From positions 9,754,495-9,818,494 of the forward strand of contig CP053150.1 of the NCBI GenBank assembly GCA_014607495.2: DNA of 64,000 bases, in the 5' to 3' direction. Each line of letters opens with the position of its first letter. Position 1 is the first letter of the stretch. Origin of the DNA: Carposina sasakii (taxonomy: Eukaryota > Arthropoda > Insecta > Lepidoptera > Carposinidae). Below are positions 24,983 through 37,700 of this stretch, one piece after another. Position numbers and translations under genes: made by a program. The notes below the pieces were generated by a model. That model made no database searches and was not told the DNA's origin. It saw nothing but the letters and a program-made list of their open reading frames with translations.

Positions 24983-25704
24983 CCGGCCGCCGCAATACGA
25001 ACGCGCTTACGGCATAAGCGGCCAAATATCAGCAGCTATTTACAGCCCAAACTCCCACCCACTTTCTAACTACGCCGATGTATACGAAGGCAATAACGAC
25101 ACCACCCTTAGAGCTGAAGAAAGGCATTGGTATATAGAGAACCATAAAAATTTACAACCGAGTTACGAAGTCAATGACGTTCCCCAAGATGCCAAAATTA
25201 TTAAGAAGGAAGAAGAGAAGAAAACCGAGGTTCCTATTAGGAGATCAGAAGCCACGCAACAGAGAAGAAAGGAAGATCGGTGTTCTTGTGAATGTTGGCC
25301 TAGTACAGATAATGCGATTCAGGAAGGTGCAACGAATGAGGCAACTCGATCATTATCTGGGGTGGATATGGTGGCGTCGTACGGGGTGTATGGGAACCCA
25401 CAAGATGATGAAAGTTCGGGATTTGCGCGGCTATCGGAGAAGAACGCAGTGTATGGACAAGGGAGTGAGGCTCCGGTGCATGGTGTGATAGTGAACCAGC
25501 AAGGAAACAGTGCGGTGGTGCGAGCGAATCCGCCTGTGGACTCGAAGTGCGGCAAGTGTTGTGTGTGGTCTTCGAACACTCCTGCCGCAAACTCTGAGGA
25601 CTATTGCTGGATACACTACTGTCGACCGGCCTTGATAGTACTGTTGCTGCTGTTTTTTCTAGTCCTATTGGGAGTATCTACAGGGTTCTTATTGACTAAC
25701 AATT
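24921..25704 (+). CDS. Coding exon 1: cytoplasmic tail and transmembrane helix (residues 1-261)
   Basis: The start is the ATG at 24921; it has A at -3, and a TTG-Lys just before it is not a plausible eukaryotic start. The tail is rich in Tyr, Asn, Pro and Gln and contains a PPQY motif (residues 23-26), which fits the PPxY ligand class of WW domains. A charged stretch of Lys and Glu lies at about 94-101. Cysteines cluster at 121/123/125 and again at 210/213/214 and 229/234, just before the membrane, where palmitoylation would be possible. A Leu/Phe/Val-rich helix of about 22 residues occupies 237-258, with Arg before it and Asn after it, so N-in (type II) topology is likely. No signal peptide is seen. 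The exon ends in phase 1 at a GTAAGT-type donor (25705). The frame stays open for about 70 bases into the intron, but that extension looks spurious. Confidence 0.85.
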
Positions 25705-28700
25705 GTAAGTATATTTTTATCGTTTCGTTATGTTACTCAGAATTATTTCAAATTAAATTTAAATCTCCAATTTAGGTACTTCCTGTTAAGGTTAAACTGA
25801 GCTTGCACATTGAAAATTTATTACTTTACCGGCTTTTTATACCAAGTCTAGAGTTAAATGGCTGGATTCCGAACACTCTCTATTCAGCGTTCCGCCGAAT
25901 TAAAGCGATTTCTGCTCTAAGCCCCCTTAATTCAATTAGTCCAATGATTCGAGTACAATAGTAAACTGAATCGGCACTATTGCTATTAGTTTAATTCAAA
26001 CTAGATTAATCTAGAGTAATTATGAAATTAATGGGGACTAGTTAACAAAGCAAAAACAATATTGAAGAGAAAAGCTAAACTCTCTAAAATACAATTATCA
26101 CACGAGGCTATTCAATGGAATTAAAACTGATTTTTACTATACGTGAGTAGTTAAGTAAGTACCTTGGTTCAATTGTATGATATTTTGAATTTGACGGCTG
26201 ATTGGTTTTGATTGATTGCGACGCCAATGGGTCCTGGGTTCGAATCCCGGCAGGTACAAACATTGATATGATGAATATCGATGTTTGTTTGCGAGCTATG
26301 GATGCTTCTATACATATCCATGTATTTATATACCGTTGCCTAGTGCTCGTACCCACGACACAAGACCTTATAGGTAGTGATCTTAGTATGGGACTAGGTT
26401 AATGTGTGTTAAATGTAACAACACTTCGAATTACCGATGTAGATATTACTCTTCATTTCGAGAATTATAAAAGTATTAATTACATAATACCTACTTAATT
26501 AATCATTATTATTATAGGCTAAGGTAGTGTAAATATGACACCCACATTTTCTGTACAATGTACAACTATGGTATTAAAATTCAGTCACGATTTCGTGATT
26601 GGGTTAGTACACAAGTTTTGCGAATTTTTTTGCAATTCAAATTTTATGTAATTCTATAAAATCCTAAAATCTTCGATCTTTAAATTATTTTGTTAATATT
26701 TTTTGAGAGACATCAGATAACAGAATTATAATTTACTGTTCCACAATTTGAGAAATAGTGTTCAGGGAATGAAAATAAAATATGGCGATGAACATTAAAA
26801 TTTATTTCTGGAAACCGGAGGAGTGCATGCAATCTCACAATTACTTTGCTATTATTTCCCATCTTTTCATAATAGCTGTATGACGTCATAATGTAACTTA
26901 CAAGAAACACAAAAAGACTGACTAATATAAATAAAAAATAATGGGGAACAGATGACTTTTAGACAATCTCTACACGCCAAGACAGCGAGTTATAGTTATG
27001 ACTTCTTAGATTTTAATATTTGCATATAACATAGGTTTACACTAATTCTAGCTGAGCGAGATACTAGACTTGAACTGTTTAGTTACCCATGAAACTTCTA
27101 GTAGGAAATTGTAGCAAAAACCATATTTTGACAAGCTGAAGCTAAATCTAAAAGCAGAACCTGTCGAAATAATCTGGGGTATCAACAGAAAAGCCGGGCT
27201 AAGGAAAAAAAACGTAGCTATTCCCTGCGTGGGTACTATTACCAGAGGGTAATACTGTTGGAAATCGTATGTAGCTGCCGGGCGCACCGTTCCACCCGTT
27301 TTTCTCTCTGGCAGAACATTAATTTTACCGGCACTCCGGGCGCTACGCGAAGTTGAATTTTCAAATTGTGGCAGAACTATTGGAATTAGGGAACTGGTTT
27401 CACGTAACAGAGATTCCGCTGGAAATAAATCTAACGTTGGAACAAGTCTCTTTTCTGACTTGAACTTTGTCATATTTCAAATCCATTTCAGTTTACAGAA
27501 AGCGAAGTCATTGGAATTAATTAACGTTATGCGCAATGCGCATTGTCTAATAGCTAATAGTTAGCCTTAAGCTTATCATAAATATATACGGATGACCAAA
27601 ATGGGCGAAGCAGGGCTTGTACGCTTGTAATAAATGTGGTTTAAATTATTTTCTGTTGGAAAAAAATCTTAGACATAAATTAAAAGCTTTCTCTATATTT
27701 GGACGCAGAAAACGCAAACAATCATTTTATATAAATTCCAAAACATTGAGAAATTTAATATATCCATCCAATACTGATGATTATCCATTCAATACTGATG
27801 ATTATCCATCCAATACTGATTGCGACAATAGTGGCTGAGCCTATACGAGTATGATCTTGGCTTAGCACGAGCGATGCAATATGGCAAGTTATCAGTTCAT
27901 CATAACACATTGAATTGCATACATCAGTACGTCTCAATTATCGATAAGGTCTTAATTCACGCCAGATTAATTAAGGTATCTTTAGTAAATGTCTTAGCTG
28001 AGAGCTGATGAGATCCTCGAACACGGCATATTAATATACTAGTAGATTTAGCTTCGTGCGTGTTTTGATTCATATTTTATTATAAAAAGAAGTGGAATAT
28101 TCTTTATCCGTTTATGCGGGGATTAGACGTGGTACGAGTAGTTAACAACACTTAGGTTGTTAAAAAAGTTTTCATTATTACTTCTCTCAAATAAAGGTGT
28201 TTTTTTAAAGTAGCATTTTATGCATAATAAATAGTTAAAGCGGGTTATCTTTATAGGGGCATGGCATATGAAAATAAGATCTATTTTAAGCCATCTACCA
28301 AAAATGGTTAAGCTTTTGTACTGAGCATAGAAACTAAGCCAAAGAGGTGCAATGTCTTGGGTAAAGACAATCCGAAAAGATATCTAAGGTTACTGATATT
28401 TCCTATATCGAATCGGGAACTAATTATTTAAGCTGTTATTTAAATATTTGAGAAGTTATTATGATCAGTTGTAATAATATATGGGCAGTTATTTATTTTA
28501 TTGCAGGTTATTTAATGAATACAGCAGTAAAATATGGACAGTAATAAAATACAATTGGCCGGTTATTTCGAGCAGACCAATAAATAAATGGTCAGTAAAA
28601 TGATTTAATGGGCTGTTAGATAAATAGTACGGGCAGTTCTCGGGGAGCGGTGACATCTGAGCCGTTAGATGGGGCGGAGCTTAGAGCGTGGGACTTGGCC

Positions 28701-31700
28701 GCGTATCGACGCGACGATGACGTCTCGATTAAATTCATTACCTAGCTATGTATGTGTTTGGTTTATTATCCGGCGTGTGAGTGCATTGATGTTAAAATGT
28801 CGTTGTTTGTTACTGTGAATTATTAATTCCACATCGCATCCTAACATCCCGGGTTTGCCTTTTGTAATTTAATTTTTGTGTACTTTACTGCTAAGTTTTA
28901 ACTGCCAAACTTGTTATTAACCATGCATTTTAATATTTTCTAGTACTATTTAGAAACCACCAAAACTACTATTTAGAACTGCCCAGTGAAATCATTGCCT
29001 ATCGATTCACATGGACATACTTGTAACTATATGTCTAGGTATCGTACCAATGAAAATTCTAGTAAAGCGCGAATGTTAGAATTTTCATCTGCAAACAAGA
29101 GCGGAGAGGTAAAAAGCAATAACACAGCCCGATTCCGCGGTTACCGAAGTAATAAGTGACGCAATACTCGTATCCGAAACTGGCTGTTTGCTTGTATTTC
29201 TTTGCCTATTGAACGAGCATAAAGTGTCAAATGCTGAAAGCGTGTATACTTTCTGCGGGTTTGCATCAGAGACAGTTTCAAAGCCATTTAAAACAGGAAA
29301 AGAAAAAGGAGGAGAAATGGAAAAAATCTTCATACGAATGGGAATTGAACCCACGACAATTCCCACTCGTATGAAGAATTTTTTCCATTTCTTTATTAAT
29401 AATTTTAAAGCCATTTGCAATTTCAATGAAGGATTTTCTGACAAGTTAAAATAACAGTCAGAAATAGATGGCGTGAGCGCATCACCTACCCAAATCCCCC
29501 CACCTCACCTCTCCCAGCTTGAAGGATAGTAATAGTTCGTGAATAGACTGTGCACTGATGACTAAAGCTGGCTATACACCCAGACTGTGGACAGCCGACA
29601 TTAAATCATCCGGACGGTTTTCTAAAGACGGTGTAGCATACGAGTAGGAGACATAACAAGTAACAAGTTGGATTTTGCTACATGGGATTAATAGTATCAA
29701 TTATAATCTTAATACGAGATGATACCTACTTAATTTTTTTTGAACAAACTTAAATTTTTGAATGACTACTGTTGCCCGTGATTTCATATGCGTGAACTAC
29801 AGAATGTAGTCTATGTCCTTCTCCGTACTCCTGTATATGCCTTTCATCCCATCTCATATTATTAAATGCTATAGATACTTATAACTATTAACCCTCGTAT
29901 AGTAGAGTATAGATACCTTTAATTTAGCAGAGATGCAAGCAATGCTTAGGTAGGTATCTGCTTATCTTTGTTTTTCCTAGCGGTCCGATTTTTAGTCGGA
30001 CGTGTACAACACACTATAATCTGCTTTAACTATCTATAGTGCTTAGGAACTATTGATGTCTTTGATTGAGGGGTGAGGTGGGGGGGATTAGGGAAGGTGA
30101 TGCGCTCACGCCATCTATCCAGGAGATTTGTACTGAATTTTTTTACTTTTAATAGTTGTCAGAAAATCCTTCATTCCTGCTATCTATTTTAGGTTTGTAT
30201 ATTCTAAAGGATGGTGCAAAAGTTAATTTACCATAGTTTTATAGAGAACGTTGGGCATGAATGTGGATATATATAGAGAAAGGGGAAGGCCTATGAAGTG
30301 TTGGATAGCATAAGTTTGTACTGGGAGTGAGTAAGAAGATGACGTATAATAGGGATGAATAGAAGAAGATCAAATCTTGCGGCGACTCCAAGTGAATAGG
30401 AACAGAGGAGGAAAAAGATTGACGAAAATGTGTGAACAGATCTCAATAGAACAGAATTTATTATTATAAAATTATTAATAAAGAAATGAAAAAATTCTTC
30501 ACCCGAGTGGGAATCGAACCTACGACCTCTGCATACCGTGCTAGCGCTCTAACCACTGAGCTACCGGGTCAATTACTCGGATGACGAATTTATTATTATT
30601 ATAGTGATATCTGAATAGCAGAAACCATTTGAAACTATGAAATAATTTCTTGATATTCATGAGTAGTGATATAATTACGTAAATGTAAATTTAATAATGT
30701 CATATTGTTCAAACTCTTCGTCTTTATTGATAATAATATTCCCGAACTGTTGCGATAATCTCCTAAAATATAGAGTCAAGTTTAGCAAACCAGTAAGGTC
30801 AAATCCATTAGTGTTTAATGCCCCTTGATTTCTGATGAGTAGAAATTAAATAGATGCGACCGGTCATAAACATTCGTGATTCCATCGAGCATTTCAATCG
30901 AGCGATCCGAGATTGAGTCCGTTGCGAGCGCAACAGGAAACTGGAGTGAAATCGATTCATACTACGAATCGAACCGGCTGTTATAGTGGCCGCAACAAAT
31001 TGAACTTGATATCATCGGTAGGCAGCATGAAGGAAGGACGATGACTGGATACGATAAAACTATTTAGACTGCCAATGCAGTAGTATCCAGTTGGCTAAGA
31101 TTTGCCTCCAGGCTATCCTTTCGTGAGCCGCGTAGTTGGCGACTCTATTTACGTTAGCCCAATTATTAATTTAGGTTAGGCCAATGCCTGCGGTGATAGC
31201 CTAATGGTTAAAACGTACACCATTCAGTTGGAAGGTGTCGTTCGATCCCAGTCACGGTCCTGTGCCACTGAAATTATTTTATGTACGGATCCAGGAGGGT
31301 TGGCGTCAGGCCACCGCAGCGGCGTGCCGTAAAACAAACGCCAAATTCTTGACAAAATGAGTTCCAAAAGAAACCATATTGTGCCGCTACCATAAATAAT
31401 GAAGATAAGGAAAGGAAGGCCATGACGTGATTATGCCATCTCCCCATTGTCCTTTCTTCATCAGCAGCAATCGGATATTACGGGTGTCAAGCGCAACCAG
31501 GCAGTTGCCATATAGCGCGATTCGTTATCTGTGTCTAATTCTTTGTCAGGTCCAACCCTCTTTGTCGTGATGACTATCGGTTAAATAGATTTAGATCCCA
31601 TGTTTAGATTCTACATAGTGTAGTTATTAATCGAAATCTATACACGTCTGTGTATATTTCTAAACGGGTGTATTAGAAGGGAAGGAAGAAGCATAATGCT

Positions 31701-34700
31701 AAGTAAATAGCCTATATATTACAAATAATTATGTCCATAATAACTATTTTATTGGAATCACTTAATTCTGCTACATATCAACGTGAGGCAAAACCTGAAG
31801 TAAATCATTTTCTAAAAAAGATGGTTACAAGTACAGGATGTGTAAAGTACGTAAATTAAATTGATTTGACTGTGGTAAAATCTTGGTTTTCAATAACATG
31901 CAACATGGATTAATACGACGACATTATCATAAACGAATCACAAATATGCTAACCGTACATATTCGTTATATATACAGGATGATTTTTGGTCGTCAACGTT
32001 CCCGAAAACTACGGAATCTCCTCATCATCACGATCATTTTTCTCCATGGAAGCATACCTGGGAAGTGTCTGGTTTCCAAAATATTAGGGTCCAAAGTTGA
32101 GTAAATAGACTGCGTTTTTCTGCATAAATGCACATAGACGCGCGTAGCGGGATTTTTTCACGAAAAATAATTAATATCGGTCTATAAAAAAAACTAACAT
32201 AAACACTAGACACTATAAATTTCGCACAATCAAGGAATTAAAATTTTTAAAAAAATAATAATAATAATAATTCCCAACAATTTTTTTGGCATAAACTTAC
32301 TTTATTTGATGTATAGAGTACGTACCCTTCGTTAAGGGTGGCCACAAAAAAACATCCTGTATATATTCGTTCGTGTTAAAATCGTATAATTTTGTTCGGA
32401 CCAATCAAAATTCATTAATTTCATTATGTACGTCTCCGACTTCACGCGACTTTTTCCCTGTAGACATGATTCACTACCCTTTGTGCAAGTTTTTTTTACC
32501 TGTACATTTCTGTTTATTAAGTTAAAAACCTTCGTGATACCGTACCGTTAGTCGAATTCATTATCGTTGTATAAATTATGGCTTCATACCCAATTATTTT
32601 ACGTGATTCATAAATATGACAATTTTGAATAAAAGTATAGGTAGAATAACATATTATTTGTTCATTAGAATGGAATTTCTAAGTTGATGTATAAAATAGG
32701 CATATACCTTAGTAGTATACCTAAATGTTTGAATAAATTTTATCTAGACCATGCCTTATGCGTAAGCCCGGATGTACGAGTACTAGGTGCTATTAGTGTT
32801 CTAACAAGCCTTAATAACTGGTATAAGTCACGCTCTCATAGCCAAGTAGCGTGGTCTCCTAAATACCAACTTGTACATGATTAATATTTATAAAAGCTTG
32901 GTAAATAGTGTAATTCTGAAATAAAATTGATGATAAAATGTTTATTTTCGTATGAATATATTGACGCTTTTATGAGAGTTGATCTTGATCTTTATAAACT
33001 TAGCTGAAATGATATACTGATAAAAATATGATCTATACATGCCTACTTATATACATAATAATATAAATATGTATCAAAATTAGAATCAAGTCTAAAGAAA
33101 AAATGCCATTCTCCTAATGGTATAAACAAATAATAAAAAATAAACTAACTTCAAAATACAAGTTTTTTTGGTAGAATACTTATGTATTAATATAATTCGG
33201 CAAAATAAAAAAGCATGTACAAACAAGACACATCGGCTATTAATAGTAATGGAGCTAACATACGAAAACGACAAAGGCAAATCCGATCTGTTCCAATTCC
33301 AAATAGTTCCAAATCTGGACATTAGAAAATAGGCCTGCCATTTCCAGCGACGTTTGATTATTCTGAACTGTCATTGTACCTGTGGGTCCATCGGTCTAGT
33401 TTCACACGTGAATGGGCCCAGATCAATTGGGCTGTGTTGGAAAATATCGGTTTAAAACACTGCGGTATTCTATAACATGTATTTCTGAACCAGTTTAGGA
33501 GGTTAACGTAACTCTTAACGCAAGATTATTTCCACTGTGAGACCGAGAGAGAAAGGCGCTATAATCAGCTTGTTCTCTTCAGCAAATTATTTTCACAAAT
33601 ATAATAAACATTTCTGTTGTGCAACTCTTTAAGAGTTCAATTTTACTATCTGAGTCTTAATAAATAAGCTTCCAAATACTCTATTTCATTATTGTGATTA
33701 TGATATAGTAAGACAGATCAATATTGATTCAGTCAACTAACTTGACTGGTTCATGGGAAATCAGTCTATATCTATCTACATAATTGACACATTTCACACA
33801 CGCATGACTGAGTTCAGTTTCATGATTATGCGCCAACACTATTTGTACACTATCACGAACGCAATGCTTTGGTTTTTGGTACAAGTTTGATCCCTAGCTG
33901 ATTCATTTTGTCAATTTTACTTTTGCTGATTCCTGTTACCTCTTTGTTTATCTAATTCTGTCACCAAGATATTGTGCTTACTTCAATTTTACTTCCTTTT
34001 TTATTACGCGGTACCTATGTAACGTAGAAAAACCCTTCTAACATAATTGAAACTCCGTTCTAACTGTTAAAAATAAAAATACAACACTTTATAATAAAAA
34101 ATGTGTTTTTATCAGAAATCGATTTGCATTAGAAAACAAACTCGAATGGATGTTCGATTTTTCTACTATTTTCTACTAGACTAACCGATCGTGTTCGTTT
34201 CACACGTGGCCGAGTTTAATGGCCCGGTGTGTATGGGACAGACTACAGCCAATTTGCAATAAAACAATACTGTCTCCGTTAAAGGGACTTCATATTAATC
34301 TCTTGACCCCATTGGAGTGTTATCTCGCCTTTAGCGCGCTGTAAGAAGAAAAAGTAAAACGTATTGCAAATAGATTTCCAAGAAAAGTCAAAGACTTGAG
34401 TGAAGTCTTTTTTTTTCAATATAGGATTTCAGTGTTTTTGGTATTATTTAAAACTTTTTTGATAGTACCTATTTTTATAATCGTAGCTTTATTAAATGTA
34501 TATTATAAACAAAGAAAATAGTAATATCTACTACCTACCATCTTTCTAAAGTATTGTTAGTAGACATCCAAAATCTTACTTCACTACATTTTTTTAATGA
34601 AGAGGACTTCATAAAACATGAAAGACTGCAATGTAAACTAATTATTATGCAACAGAAGAAAATCGGATTAAAATAACTTTTAATGAATCCTTCTTCTAAA

Positions 34701-37700
34701 TATTCATGAAGGCGTACCTAAAATAATAAAATCCTAAGAGTCAAAATACTTCAGAGAGGCGTTGTTCAATTCTGCCGCTTCCTAAAGTGAAGATATTAAT
34801 ATTGACGTTATATTTGATTTTTTTTTGTAGTACTTTTATTACGAGATTTTCCTTGGAACACCTATTAATTTATGAGAGCTTTGAGTTAAGAAAACGAGAT
34901 AAAACTCATATTTACTTGTGCTGTTGTTGTTATTATATCAAAATAATGCTGTTATTTATCAAAACATGGGTGGTCGTACGTCGTATGTACATAAATAAAT
35001 AAAATCTTTATTTAAAAATGTTGACTTTGAAAAGATGATTTTTTTAACAGATATTTTAATAGTCTCTCAGTTGATTACTTTATAAATATTTATACAGATA
35101 TTTTTTTAATTAATTGTGTAGATTTTCTTAGAAAACTTAAGAAACTACACTTTATAAGAACTCGGCTTAGAATTATTGTTATTGCTTTGTTAAGTAAGCT
35201 TTAATAGAAAAAATTTCGAGTGGTGATAAAGTTAATTAACAATTTTAAGTTGATATCGTGCCTCGTTATTTGCATCATTTAATTATTATTATTACCGATT
35301 CATATTTCTGTAAGTAGGTACCTATATGTTTGTTTTTAGGATCCAAGTAGATAAATATTTAAAACTTTTTAAAATGTCATAATATATGCATTTTTTTACA
35401 TCATTTACAAGATACTGACGCCTACAAAGAGCATAAGACTTTAGGATCAAAACTTTTACATTTTAGTATCCTTTCAACTATTTAACATTATCTCTTATTA
35501 CCTTATATATTCATTATATTCATAGGATAATAATAATATCTCACCCGAAACACCTACAACAAACTCACCTCGAAAATTCAAAACAGTATTCTGCTTACTA
35601 TCCACATATTTGTATACATTGCACGCGCGGTTCATACCCGTTTTGCATAAAGTAGCAATGCACCAGCAATGTACTGGGTGTAATGTACGGACGATGTAGG
35701 TACCATCGTATATTTTTACGGCGCTACGGGTACGTCCGGCTAAGCCAAGTGAAGCCAAGCTTCTGTTAAACATATATTGAATGCGAGAAAATATCTAAAC
35801 TTAAATTGGATTCTCGAGAAATAGAGTTCTAGGTGAGGTGTTTCTAGGCTTACACGTTGTACGTACATGAACTCACATTCGTGTTGTCTTTGGGGAAACA
35901 GACCATGTACGACAGATTTTAGTTGGTATGCCATGGCTGATTTTATAACCAGCGACCACTGATAATATCGGAATAGTCACTGACTAAGATTAATAAGATT
36001 CGTTAAAGTTGCCGTTGACAGCTTATAAAATTATTAATAAAATTATTAATAAAGAAATGGAAAAAATTCCTCACCCGGGTGGGAATCGAACCCACGACCT
36101 CTGCATTCCGCGTGTCAGTGCTCTAACCACTGAGCCACCGGGTCAATTACTCGGATGACGAATTTTACCATCTCTTTTTCTAAATTACATATTGGCAACG
36201 TTATTTTTCATCCCGATAGCTATACACTAGCCAAATCTCGGCAAACAAAGCTGAATCCCTCAGCACAATGTTTAAAGATGAAACGATCAACCATATCCTA
36301 ACGGATTATATTAATGGAGAAGTGTTTTTTTTTTTTATAAATTTATCTTACTCAAGATATTAAATATTATAAAATTATTAATAAAGAAATGGAAAAAATT
36401 CCTCACCCGGATGGGAATCGAACCCACGACCTCTGCATTCCGCGTGTCAGTGCTCTAACCACTGAGCCACCGGGTCAATTACTCGGATGACGAATTTTAC
36501 CATCTCTTTTCTAAATTACATATTGGCAACGTTATTTTTCATCCCGATAGCTATACACTAGCCAAATCTCGGCAAATAAAGCTGAATCCCTCAGCACAAT
36601 GTTTAAAGATGAAACGATCAACCATATCCTAACGGATTATATTAATGGAGAAGTGTTTTATTTTTATAAATTTATCTTACTCAAGATATTATATATTATA
36701 AAATTATTAATAAAGAAATGGAAAAAATTCCTCATCCGGGTGGGAATCGAACCCACGACTTGACAGCTGACAAGTTGACAAGTGTTAAGTTGGCACTTTT
36801 TGACAGGAATGGGTTATCCGTGCCAGTTAGGTTATCAGGTACTTAAAAGCAGTTTGGCAGTAAAAGGCCGAGCCATCAGAAGTCCCCGAGCATCAAGTTA
36901 CTGATAAACCTATAACAAGCGCTCGCGAGCCAAATCAGACCGTCCACACCGAATGCACACTGAGGCACCTTTGAGCAGGGCGCACGGCAGCGACGCGGCT
37001 CGGGCTGCCTCGGGCGCACGTTGCCTCGGCCAAGCGTGCCTCGCGGTCGAGCCATCGGCTGTCGATAAACGGGCCCGTTACGGGCCGTGCCCAAAGGTGC
37101 CTCAGCGTGCGCTGGGCCTTTGTCGTGGACGGTCTGATTTTGGCGAGCGCTTGTTGTAGGTTTAATGTTCGGAGACCTCTGATGGCTCAGCCTGCCTCGC
37201 GAGGCTCGCTTCTGTGTTCCGAGGTGATGCGGAGCCACTACATCGAGGCTGCCGCCCGAGCCCATACGGCTGGTGTGGACGCGGCTATTGAAATTCAAAG
37301 CATTATTACTGTAATAAACTAGTACAGCCGCGGGCTATAACTAGTCAGTTAATAACCAAATGAATTTACCACAGGAAATAATGTTGAAGCACAGAAAGTG
37401 CACTTTTCGTTACTTAAATTATAAGGTGTTATAAAACAATTCACAGCTGTTTATATACGACTAGGCTACTGTTTTATACCGGCACTATATATTTTACTGC
37501 GGCGTGGTAGAGGCCACAAATACTACTTCCCAACACAATTCTACTCACGAGTATCGTAAAAGTATATTTGAAACCTACTCATCACATACTTACAATATTT
37601 TAAGTGTGCATACATCTAGCTTTTCTGTTCTCTACTGCATAGAATAGACGTAAAGCTTATAATAATAGATATTACCGAAATAGGTACAATTATATAGAGT

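Noticed and set aside
27048..27473. 141-codon minus-strand open frame in intron 1
   Set aside because: No family recognised and no sign of expression signals; likely chance in a less AT-rich intron stretch.
31883..32104. 73-codon frame containing LRNLLIITIIF
   Set aside because: The same frame recurs in another copy of MITE family A (9546-9893), so it is repeat sequence, not a gene.
36876..37322. Overlapping long frames on both strands
   Set aside because: They follow from the GC-rich foldback, which has few stop codons; frames on both strands of the same inverted repeat are expected.
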